NCBI RefSeq assembly: GCF_000204055.1
Contig: NW_006768774.1
Location: 160,133-224,132 of the forward strand
Length of the DNA stretch: 64,000 bases
Origin: Melampsora larici-populina 98AG31
Taxonomy: Eukaryota > Basidiomycota > Pucciniomycetes > Pucciniales > Melampsoraceae
Reading direction: 5' to 3'
How positions within the stretch are numbered: the first letter of the stretch is position 1; every line of letters begins with the position of its first letter. Of the stretch, positions 1-10,367 are shown one piece after another. The notes below the pieces were generated by a model. The model did not search any database. It had not been told where the DNA came from and saw only the letters and a program-made list of their open reading frames with translations. The translations under genes and the position numbers were made by a program.

Positions 1-307
1 AGGGTCCTGGGGCTCTCGTTTCGTCTCTCGCGGTCACTTCTGATCCGGGGGAGTCGATATCGATGTTCGCCAAAGGATCTTGGGGGATTGGTGTCGCGAC
101 AGTCGACTCGATTTTGATTGGTTCCTGGGTAACGTTTCCGTATGCGTCCTCAAAATCAAGGACTGACCCGTCGATTGCAGGAGTGGAGCGTTCGCTTCGA
201 TTAACACCTACAGATTGATGGCCCGTTTGCCCGTTCTGAGGTGTACCGTGGTTGGCCAAGTCTAACGAATTAAAAAGGTGTGGGAACGACACTACAGTAG
301 TTGGTGT
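1..307 (-). CDS. C-terminal part of an unidentified host gene (partial)
   Basis: Read on the minus strand, one frame stays open from about 307 down to position 1, about 102 codons. Its composition is acidic and polar (for example LDFEDAYGNVTQEPIKIES) with no low-complexity run. Just upstream of 307 on the minus strand there is a pyrimidine-rich tract, a CTAAT branch-like site and TTAG, so this is probably an internal exon after an intron. No start codon can be assigned, and the gene continues off the left edge. I recognise no domain. An open frame at 439-660 on the same strand could hold an upstream exon, but nothing decides it. Confidence 0.45.
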
Positions 308-2690
308 CTAACGTAAAACAATAGGAAAAAGAAGAATTAGAAAAATTCAGATTGATTTCGAGAAATGGAATAGGGAAGAAAAGCAAAAAGCGAAATAAAA
401 GAAGATTAGTATATTTTCTTGGTTCTGGGTGACAAGAGTTATAGAGGGATGAAGTGATGTTTACTTTTAAGTTTATAAATGACTTTAACAAGGTTAAAGA
501 GGTTTTTGAAGTTGATCGATTTGATAGAAGAAGGGTAACAATCTGATTTGTTCTCAAATTGATTGTTTAAGGATGGATCGTTCTCGAGGATAGGATGCGT
601 CTTATACTCTTGAACTCGTCGACTGGCTTTGCTTCCTATACAGATGTGTTCAATGATCACTAGTGAATGTGAAGTAGGTTAGTATCTCTTTCTTCTTTCC
701 TCTTTCCTCTTTTTTTTTTTTTTTTTTTTTATTTGCTGACTCACTTTTGTATTACTTTTATTGGTGTTTGTCGCTAGGTGATGATCGATTGAGGTCTATC
801 TGCGGTGGTAAGTAGGACCGAAAGCTATCATTCGTTTTATTTGATCACACTGTGGTGTAATTTAGATCTTGTTTATTCGATTCAGCTCTGTTTTGAATTG
901 AATTACTAGGTGGATGAAGGAAAAAAAAATTAATAGAAGAAAGAAATGTAGGGATTTGGAAAGGATGGGTAAGTAAGAAATCGAAACGAATTTTGTGGCT
1001 TTATTGGACTCACGGTGTGGTTGTTCGATTTGTTTGGTGGCTTTCCAATTGGCGGAACTTCGATTTTGTTTTGATTTTGATTCGAATTCCTTTGTTGATT
1101 CTTCCCTTTTGCTTATTTTTTGATCGACTCGTCCACGGTGATATCCTGAAATCAATAGTCCTTTTTGTTTCTTTGATTATGATATGATTCAAAAGGAATT
1201 GTTCCTTTCTTGATGATTTTTCGAAATTCAATGTCTTGTGAGTATGTATATGTAACTATGGTACCCGACTCGTTGTTTCTGTAGTGTTATCTCAGGGCTT
1301 TTTAGCTTTTCAAGAATTACTCGTAATACCTCTCTTCAGTTTGTCACTCAAGGTTATGTAATAAAATAACTACAATTGCTTGAAATCTCTTAGACTGAAA
1401 AAAAAATATTTTTTAAGAGGGTTGCTGAATTTCTAAGTTTTAAATTGATATGGTATTGTTCTTGGGTGAGGTGATTGATGATTAAATCACAATGTTCAAT
1501 TTTTTGTTTTGATATGTAGTTTTTGATAATTTGTATCAGGGTGATTTTTATGAGTTGAGTAGGGTGATTTGTGGCCAATCACACTTTGTTTTTAATTATG
1601 ATGGTTCTTAAACTTCTGTCTAGAGGTATGAAATCTCACACTTTGGTAAATAGTTGAGGTTTTAAGTTGGGTTTTAACACGATGAGGCCCCCAAATGTGA
1701 GGGTTGGGTGCTCTTTGTAGGAGTACTCAGTGCTCACTAAAGGGTAGAATGGTAAGTTTATTAAATTTTACTTCTTTATTTCAAATATGTAGTAGTTACA
1801 AATTGAAGTAAAGAAGGAAAATTAAAGAGAAGAAAAGGAACTGACAGTCTGTTTGGACAAATCCAGACAGACTTCAGTTAATTGACTCCTAAAAAGGAGA
1901 TTCAGTAATTATAATATGATGTGTATTATAATATATGAAGGTTGGATCCTGGACCTTCCTTTAATCTTTATAGTAACAGATCAAAGAGTGAGTTAGTTCA
2001 CCAATCTGGTTGTCCTTAAAGTTGCCAACTTGGGGTTATTCTTAAGGTCACCAGCCTGAAGTTCTTCTTAAGGTCACTAGCCTGGAGTTGTTGGAGGTCA
2101 CTAGCCTTGATTGGGTTTCTACTTAGGGGAAGTAGAGGATCCAGAGGGAAATGAAGAATTGTATTACCTACTTTTAATCAGGAATCTGATTAAAGTTGAT
2201 GAAGCTTATCACTAGTCTTATTTGTATAAGACTCTTGATATTTTACTTCAGTGAACTTTAATTGTTCTTTAAAAGTAGTGGGTAATAATTGCTTGGGGGA
2301 TTCTCTGAAGGCTGAGAGAGGAGGGTTTATATACTCTCCTCTCCAAACCTAACTGTAGTGATATTTGTTATTATCACTACATTGGTTCAGGTTTAGTTAT
2401 TGACATGTAGTACTGATTGTTACTAGTAATGCTTGATTACATATACCTTGTGTGTGGTATGTGATATAAGCATTTTAACTCTTGACACTGATTTATGAGG
2501 TGTAATTGGTGTTTTGTTACATATTACATGTTGTTTTACAGGTCCATATATATGTAATAAAGGTTTTAATACATTGTATTACATGTTACATACAGTCTAT
2601 GCTCAGTATGTAACATTTAGTTAATCTTATACATATGTTTTTTACTGTTACAGGTTAGTTTTGGGTACATGTATATGTACTCAGGGCTGA
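308..2690. other. AT-rich gene-free stretch
   Basis: No gene is supported here. It contains a pyrimidine/poly-T run at about 688-730, a 26-bp imperfect tandem repeat at 2013-2110 (separate entry), and several alternating TATGTA-rich tracts at 2440-2690. Segment 1697-2690 (starting TGTGAGGG, later with a TATATA box-like run near 2317) has the look of a retroelement LTR. I found no matching target duplication, so I do not call one. Confidence 0.5.
2013..2110. repeat. 26-bp imperfect tandem repeat, about 3.5 units
   Basis: Units begin at about 2013, 2041, 2067 and 2093 and share the core CTTAAGGTCACYAGCCTG. Units two and three are nearly identical and the outer two have diverged. No coding frame runs through it. 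Confidence 0.75.
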
Positions 2691-2699
2691 CAAAGGCTC

Positions 2700-4757
2700 T
2701 GGCACTTCATGTATTACGACCTTCCGTCTTGCAACCACAATCCCAACAACTTACCCGTTAATGGTATTCCAACGGAGGACCGCCCCAATTGTGCTCTGGT
2801 CATACCTGAACACACCTTCTACCCTCCTACCTTACACTGTTTCAATTGTATTGACGAGTGTGGGCCAGTTGCACTTGAAATTTGACGGCAAGTGTATGGC
2901 TATCACTTAGGTCTTGAAGGAATAGAAACCGTCCAGCACTTTAATGGTTACTGTCGTAGTAAGTGTAGAAAATTGTCTTACTTCACACTGGAATGAACCA
3001 CTGACATCAATGATCATCATCTTCATTGCCTAGAATGTAACTCAACTTATACGCCATGTTACATCCGACACGACGGTATTCGTGAATACTATACACCGGA
3101 AGAAGGCCAGCCCACGTTATATTTCCAGGTCACTCAACATTACTTCATGAGCCATGAATTAGCCGACTACTTCAACCACTTACAAATGCTTGCAGTGTGA
3201 GTTCACTCGCCTGATTACACATAGAACAAATACTGACTTATTTCATTGTCTAAACACGTAGGGTATCGGTCTACAACCTTGTAAACTCATACAATCACAC
3301 GCACGCAGACCTTGAGGCCGACTACATGAATTATTTCAATGATCCTAATTATACACGCAGGATTAGCCCGCATGTTTGTTCCCAGGGGCTGGACATCCAC
3401 TGATTACTTAGATCTTCCAGCAAACGAGGGATACGATTGATAAGTGATGGCAAGGGTACAGATGATCGCCGTTTTTTTTCAGCAATGGAAGCCCATTCTG
3501 AATGGGAGAAAGTCAAAGGCACCCCATATTTGGCTCATGTGTGTTCTGATTGCACTAAAGTTGAAAGGATACCTGGGACAGACAAAGCAACTAGTACGTT
3601 TGTACCTATACTCATTGTTTGAAAAACCACATTAATATCAATACTTATATTACCTTTTACAAAGTCATGCGTGCCCTTGTCACCGATGGCATAACTATTG
3701 GTCACTGGTGTTGTAGTGTCACCGAATCCCAACTCAAAGTCCTCGATCCCCACAGAGCTTCAAACTATTGTGATGAACCTCTGCACAAGGTCCATGACCG
3801 CTATTGCCCAACGCACACAAAATTGCTCAGCGGTATATGTAAGGCACAACCTTGCATGAGACCGGTTTCATTCAACAGTCAAACCTGTGATGATATCGAG
3901 CATATTGAAGCATACAAAGCTTACAAAGAACGCAACAATACAATGTTTGGCTTGCCTAGGAGGCTCAACCGGCCTAAAGCTAAGATTCAGATTGATCCGA
4001 GCGAGTTACTTTCAACTGAAACTGGGGAAGTGAACATGAGTGAGGAAGATCTTTTATATTGTGAGGTAGAAGAACGCGAAAACGAGGTGGACCGAGATGG
4101 TGGGGAATCTGCTGTCAACAAACCCAAAATCTTGTTCTCCCGTTGTAAGACCCACAACGAACAGCTGATGGTGGCCCCATGTGGCGTAATATTAGCACGT
4201 AAAACTTTCTTTGTATTGGAATCGGTGACCAAGGTCAAAGTAAGCACACATTACTCAAAGTTCCTAATGAAAAAAAACCTTACCTGATTGTATCACATGA
4301 ACCAACCTTTCAGGTTTGGATAAAAGAGCTTTACCCGAACCCCGATGATATGCCACCAGTTATATTTTACGATAACGCATGTAATCTATATTCTCACATC
4401 CGCACAAGCAAGGAAGACACAGCGCATTGCAAGAATACACTTCTCCCGGTAGACAGTTTCCATTTCAAGTCACACAAAGAATCTCATTCAACATGTCGCA
4501 TTAACAATGATCCAAACAAGTTCCCTGAATTGAAAAAAGCCGATGGAAAGTGGAAGTTTAACTCGTCTGCTGCCGAGATTGAAAATGTGTGGTTTGGTCG
4601 ATTTGACGCAATGTGCCACATGATGCACGCAACCAGATATAACTTTTTCTTGAACGAAATGATCAGACTTCACAACAAACGTCTATGCGAAAAGATTTCA
4701 AAACGTGCCAAGGTGGAGTTTTCGGGAAACATCTTTTACAACACTACGTCGTTGTAG
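2700..4757 (+). pseudogene. Decayed KDZ transposase with CxC5/CxC6-type cysteine clusters
   Basis: Plus-strand conceptual translation gives, in order: a CxC5-like part (2700-3400) with paired cysteines such as LHCFNC, CRSKCRK and LHCLECNSTY followed by IRHDGIREYY; a CxC6-like part (3690-3960) with WCCSV, CDEPLHKVHDRYCPTH, CKAQPCMRP and CDDIEH; then the C-terminal transposase part (4350-4757) with VIFYDNACNL, VDSFHFKSHK, FNSSAAEIENVWFGRFDAM and YNFFLNEMI. That order and those motifs match the KDZ (Kyakuja-Dileera-Zisupton) transposases of basidiomycetes. The copy is broken: stops occur at 2883-2885 (TTGA context), near 2995 and near 3400, and the three parts lie in separate frames or exons. 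It is unlikely to make a full protein. Element ends were not found. Confidence 0.8.
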
Positions 4758-5536
4758 GTATAACGGTTATCCAGAGAGTTGCTTTAATTACAAGTCATAT
4801 TTTTTGACCTTGATGATCAATGCACCCGATTTTGCTATCTTTATTTTTCTTTCTTCTCGTCTCATTTAACATTTATAACTGTTTGAATCAATTTTTTTAA
4901 TGTATCTTTGCTCCAAATTTCAGTCTGCACCCACCGGTCGTTTACATTATAGCGTGTGATTGTCATCATCTGTTGTGTCTTACTATTTAACGTCACTTGC
5001 TTTTGTAAATCAGTGATTCTCCTTAATTCCTGCTTCCCTTCATTGTTTGATGAATCTGTATGAAATCTACTACACATTCATTATAACGCAATCACAAAAC
5101 GACAAGTGATGTGGTACTATCAACATTTGTCAGATCTTATATTCAAAACTTCTGCCATCAAATTCTTGACCTCAGATATCAAGTATTCTGCTGAATAACA
5201 ATAATCATCCATACCATACGCATCACTTTTGCAGTTGCATGGCCACATATCAAAAACATAACAATAAAACCATCATTTGAAAGCTTATTTGTACTAGAGA
5301 TTAGTCAAAGTGAAATGATGGATAGCAGATAAAGGAAGCCAATAATCAGTTCAGCTTTGGTAAGCCAAGTCGATCACAAAGATGGTTACATTTATGGTGC
5401 AGTGGAAACAAAAAGAAAGTGTTATCCATGTCCTCCCAGTCGCCTGGCCCTCGCTTTAGATCTCTATGAGAACATACACATAATCAAGAGCGGGTGGACT
5501 GAGTAAAAAGTAGCATCTATCAAGCGTCTATCTGAC
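4758..5536. other. Intergenic AT-rich stretch
   Basis: I see no gene, no RNA gene and no clear repeat. Short open frames here have no family resemblance and no intron-exon logic. Confidence 0.5.
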
Positions 5537-6724
5537 TTACTGTGAATTGTAGCACTCTACATCGCTTATTCTGCCCTCTTGGTCACAGTCAATCTGTACT
5601 ATCAAACTTTGCCTACCACTTTCATGATAGGCATGATGAATTAAAGAATGAATGTAATCTTTCCAAGGATTGGTGTTGGCCTCTTTGTCATAAAAATCAT
5701 AATACCAAACATAGCCCTTCGGCTGAGATTCATGCTGGCTCTCGCACATATACCAACCAGTTTGTCCAGGTGGTTGAGCTACCAAACTTTGTAAGAGGTA
5801 CAAGTTCTTTACCTTACATCAAAATGAATGTTGTTTATTAGTCGGATAATATAATTACTTGACATCGGAGCATATATATACTTACCTGGAGTCTTTTTGC
5901 TTGATTGTAGAAACTCTCAAGGTTCGTAGCTGCCTTACTGCTAGGTTTGCGATGGGTCGTCCACAGGATGCGAAGGCTTTCTTGATAATACGAAAGCATG
6001 CGAGTGACATACAGGTTCGCCTTTGAGAGTGCCAAACAGTGTGATTGGGCGGCAAGGCTGGTCCAACGTTGATGTTGTTTCGCGGTAAGCTTCTTTGGAA
6101 GTAGCTCCCAATCAACGTAGATCTCATGTGTACTCCAATCATACATGTCTCGGGTTGAAATCATACTGATTGGTTGGCCAATTTTGTAAGAAACAAAGGT
6201 TTCAGTATATCCACTATCTCTTACAGTTTCAGGGTCAAAAGTGAGTCGCATGTTCATGTTGGCGTGAAGGTCTGAGATCACACCGTACATGAAGCCAAAC
6301 TGCATGGCGGGTAAATCCGGACGAAGCTGAGCAATTGGCCTTGTGAGGTTATACCCAATGTTGAGGTATAAGTGATTTTCTACACAATAAAAAGTTTCAA
6401 TGTAAGTTGAATTGCCTAATAGTCAGGTGTTGAACATTACAATATTTATACTCACCGTCACCAATTTTGACCAAATTTTGTGCTGCATCCGGTTTAGTTG
6501 AGAGTAAAGTAATAACACCTTCCGCTAGCTCGTGGATGACCTCGGGCACTGAGCCTACCTACTGCACCGGCAGGTGGAGTAACAGCGAGATGACGAGAAG
6601 GTGTAACACTTTTGACTGACGGTTCGATATCATCCTTTCCTGATTCAGGAGTGCTACTAGCCGTCTTGTTTGCTACATTTACAGTCGCTTCAGTAGGTGT
6701 GGATGAGGAGGTTGGGGCGGGCAT
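5537..6724 (-). CDS. Unknown protein, minus-strand spliced gene (downstream of the Cys-rich gene)
   Basis: Candidate start at 6724 (MPAPTSSSTPTE), a Ser/Thr/Pro-rich leader of about 55 residues. A second block reads ELAEGVITLLSTKPDAAQNL and continues, after an intron near 6440-6340, into QFGFMYGVISDLHANMNMRL down to 5900 and, after another intron (5880-5780), into an aromatic C-terminus (GYVWYYDFYD) ending at a stop at 5537. Between the leader and the second block the frame shifts near 6550, with a TAG in the second frame. This is either a very short unrecognised intron or a frameshift. Two long well-composed exons argue for a real coding sequence. I do not recognise the family. It follows the gene at 7562-9506 on the same strand. 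Confidence 0.5.
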
Positions 6725-7561
6725 TGCAGCTTATAGGAACCATTCAAAGAATTTTAATAAAAATATTTGTGAGCAACAAAATCAATAACACGGAATGATT
6801 GAAATCAAATCCCACCTGGAAAGATAGATAATTAATTTCAATGAAGTCAATATTGGAAGAGAAGGATTGAACCAAATGGAGAAACCAATACGAGAGTACA
6901 GTGACAGTCTTTTATTTGTAGTTTTGCATAGCAAATATGCCAAGCGATGATTCTGAACTAGCATTACTATATGTAATTAAATAACAATCAATTGGCATAT
7001 GGAGTAATGTAGTTCTGTTATTTGACAATACGAATGATAGAACTATAATCCTTATTATTTTATGTTGGTTGTGCAGTTCCATGATTGAGTCATCAATATC
7101 AGAAACAAAGTAAGCGAAACATGATCGACCGATCGGGGTCATCCAATCGGTTGATGGTAGCAGCTAGAGGAATGGTAGCAATGCTAACTAGCGTGGGTTT
7201 ATTAAGGATGTTGATTCTTAATTGTTTGACATATTTATTAATTTAGTTCTCTCAATTGACGAGGCTGTTGATGTATAACTTCTCATTGTGTCAATAGGTC
7301 ATAATGAGCGTGTAGTTAACTTCAAGAAATAATGAAGATTAGCAGAATGGATATATACTTATTTACAAAAGCGAGTAACGATAAGATATACACAACTTAT
7401 ACACATGTCGTAATGAACGAAAATGAAAAGTGGCGAGTAATTAAATTAAAATATAAAACAGAGGAACCACAGGTTTCTGCGATCAGAAGGAGGAAGGGGT
7501 GAAAAAATAAGAGAAAAGACAACTTGAGCTCCGAGCAAGACAAAATAACACAACCGGCAAA
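6725..7561. other. Gene-free spacer between two minus-strand genes
   Basis: AT-rich with no convincing coding frame. It holds the 3' flank of the upstream gene and the likely promoter side of the 5537-6724 gene. No repeat was recognised. Confidence 0.45.
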
Positions 7562-9506
7562 TCAAGTCTTATGATGCTTTGTAGGTTTACTGTCAACAAC
7601 TTTTGCACTTTTGGCCCACGTGTCGTGAAAGTATCTTGTGGCCTGATGAATAGTCTTCTTGGAACCATGTGTTGTAATATACTTATCCAGTGTTGATTGA
7701 GGCACAAATCCAAGCCATTGGCGATAACGTGTAACAGTAGATTTCTTGTACATGTGTGGGCTGCCAAAGACCTCTGACCAAGCGGCTTTGATGTGAGTTT
7801 TGGGTCGCGTAGAAGCATCAAAGAAAGCCAGCATCTGAATCATAGACACCGAATGAGGCCATTTTAAAGAGCTTGCAACATCACCTTCTTCATCAGTGGT
7901 CGGTTCGGAGTCGGCAGTTGACAAAATTTGAATGTCAGAGTTTGAAGGGCTTCTAGATTGGTGAGCGTTGATTGGTGAACTGTCTATGCGAATTGGTGTA
8001 CTATGAGTGTGGATTGGGGTACTGCGCGAAATCTTGTTAGATGAAGATGGAGTTAGAAAGTAACAAAGATCCATTGAGCCCTTGGTAAGTGAGGCGGCCA
8101 TTTGAACCTTGTGTAATTCTAGACCCTTGCAGTCCGATTCATTGACAGTGGGCAATCGTATCAGAATTTTACGGCGGTCTGATGCGTAAGATTGTATCAT
8201 GTTGGTCGGAGTAAGAAGCTATGTTGAATGGTGTGAATATGAGCATATCGGGTAAATTGGGAAAGAAAGAAGGATAATGCTTACCCATATTTCGTCGTGC
8301 TCATTCCAAACCTGTAAGCTATGTCGAAGTTGATTACCGAGTGTCTCCTGAACAACCTTCATGAGGTCTTCAGACTCATCCAAAGCTAGTAACGGCCATT
8401 GAGGGGCGTGGGCTAACAATCCGTGTGGTTCAGTCTGGTTAAGGGAGGTGAAGGATGTTCAACAATGTCAGTGTTGAAGCAAACAGCCATTGAGTAGTGG
8501 ATACGCACATTGGGGTTTGACCACAACAAAAGTGTGATGTTCTTCTTTGCCGTATTTAGGCTTGCCTTATGCAACCTTTCAAACGCCTGTTTCTCAATGG
8601 CCAACGTCTTGAACTTATCAAGTTCTTGAGAAGTAAGTTTTCTAGTGTAAAGACGTCCTGCTTGAGTTGGTGCCGTCTCTGAATAACTGTTGGAGGTTGA
8701 GCCGACATCGTTGGAGTTTGAACCATTGGGAGGCGCGGCTTCAAGTTGTTGTTGTTGTGCCTCTTTCACTTTACGCTTAGACTGGGAAGCATGAGTGCGA
8801 CAGACAGAATCGGTGTTGAGTTCGTTGCAACACTATTGAGTTTGAATCGAAACATGTCAGTCATCAGTTTGTATCACGGCCCTATGAATTATTTGATTGC
8901 CTCACATGATAGCAGGCTTTGATTGAACATTTGTTGTTCTTCAACAACAGATGTCCTTCAGCAAAACGTCCTAAGTAGCCGCGACAGTGGGTGGGCAGGA
9001 CTCGGTCTGGGGGATTGGGGCGAGTTGGTTGGGTAGGAGGTGGAGTTGCGGGGGTAAAACTATTAAGCAAATGGCCAAAGTCCATTCCGATGTGACTGTC
9101 CTGAAAGTTGTGGTTGTCAGAGAGAACAATGGGGTTTTGAATGTTTTGATTGACTCAGCCAAACTGCCTGTTGTGTGCTGGAATTTCGGATGAGAACCTG
9201 TCCAGCCAATACTGACAAAAGTGAGTGCGGTCAATCTTGCACTGGAGGAATTTGACCAATCGTCATCAGGTACGGTATTCAACATCAGAGGTAGATGTGA
9301 GAGAAAAACATGCGTACCCTAATGCCAATCAGAGGAGCGTAGGGTTGTTTGTGTGGTTTAAAATATACAGTTGAATGGCAGGGTCTTAACCGGCAATTCT
9401 CAGAACTGCAGATGATGCCGCTGAGCTTGCCAGGAACAGGAGGAAAAGGTAGCGCTATATGGGGTTTAAGTGGATTGATGTTATATGGAGCAGGATTGTT
9501 GGACAT
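7562..9506 (-). CDS. Cysteine-rich N-terminal protein of a rust/basidiomycete multigene family, function unknown
   Basis: Start MSNNPAPYNINPLKP at 9506. Exons can be followed down the minus strand through CSSENCRLRPCHSTVYFKPH, HCRGYLGRFAEG, then KCSIKACYH spliced (intron about 8840-8910) to CCNELNTDSVCRTHASQ, a Gln-rich linker, NITLLLWSNPN, QWPLLALDESEDLMKVVQ, VWNEHDEIW, RRKILIRLPTVNES, a Ser-rich stretch with acidic residues, and WPHSVSMIQMLAFFDASTR to the stop at 7562. The N-terminal Cys/His cluster (CxxxxCYHCCN...C..H) looks like a zinc-binding module. The overall order resembles large expanded families I recall from rust and mushroom genomes, whose function is not known to me. The exact boundaries of the second and third exons (9000-9290) are uncertain. 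It may be a host family or cargo of an unrecognised element. Confidence 0.6.
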
Positions 9507-9858
9507 TGGGTATTGTGGGTTTGAACCTTTGTTTGTGTGGGGATTATATAGTGAGAATGATGAGCCCCTTTGCCGAACTCAAGCCTCATAATGTGACACA
9601 GGGTCCCTCACCGGCCAAGAGCAAAAGGCCAAATAGCTACATTTCATGAAAGGTTGGTGAGAAGTAATCATTAGATATATACAATGAGGATGGTTTGGGC
9701 TACATTAAAGACCGTCCCCTGATCTGTAATGCCGGAGATGAGTCTCAGAGCTGATACAAATAATTTATGTGTGAGAAGTAATGATCTATTATATATCACA
9801 ATAAGTCATATAAGTCGGTTCTGTTCGGTTGGTGATCCAGGGTACACCAATTACAGTA
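9507..9858. other. Upstream flank of the Cys-rich gene
   Basis: Contains the presumed promoter of the minus-strand gene starting at 9506. No other feature is supported. Confidence 0.4.
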
Positions 9859-10367
9859 CTCAAACCAGGAATGCAGAAGTGAGTCTACTCAGACTCACTC
9901 ACTCGGGCGCCCGCGCTTGGTACTCAAGTTGAGTACCGAAGTACAGATTTACACATAGAGTACAGATACTCCCACGGTAATTTTCGGCAGAGTACGCAAG
10001 GAGGATGGGACTCATTATGGCCCGGTCGAAGAGTACTAACAAAGTGAGTTTACTCACCAAATGAGTAGACTCACTCGGATGTGTACTCACCGCGAGTACA
10101 CTGCGAGTACTCACATTTAAAAAAATTGCCAGTCCTCATTATAAATGTGGACTGTCAAGATAACTTTTGATCATTCATTGGCTCCACAGTTCAACCACCC
10201 TATGAGAGTCAAGAGCTTACAAGACTGGCGGTATTTGATAAGGTAAATAAAGAAATCATGAAATACAATTCGGAACAAATTGGTTCTTATGATGATCGGG
10301 GATATTTCATGAAAGAGTTGAAGACAATTTCACCGATTTAAACAAAGCCAAAAGTGACACCCTTCTT

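Noticed and set aside
708..730. Poly(A) tail of a LINE on the minus strand
   Set aside because: No LINE 3' UTR or ORF2 sequence follows on the minus strand, and the run is part of a mixed pyrimidine tract.
2013..2110. CRISPR-like array
   Set aside because: Only 26-bp imperfect units without spacers in a eukaryotic genome; a simple tandem repeat.
1697..2690. A solo LTR starting TGTGAGGG
   Set aside because: I could not find a matching end or target duplication; kept only as a remark.
9285..9591. Plus-strand open frame opposite the start of the Cys-rich gene
   Set aside because: It is the antisense of the minus-strand exon MSNNPAPYNINPL and has no independent support.
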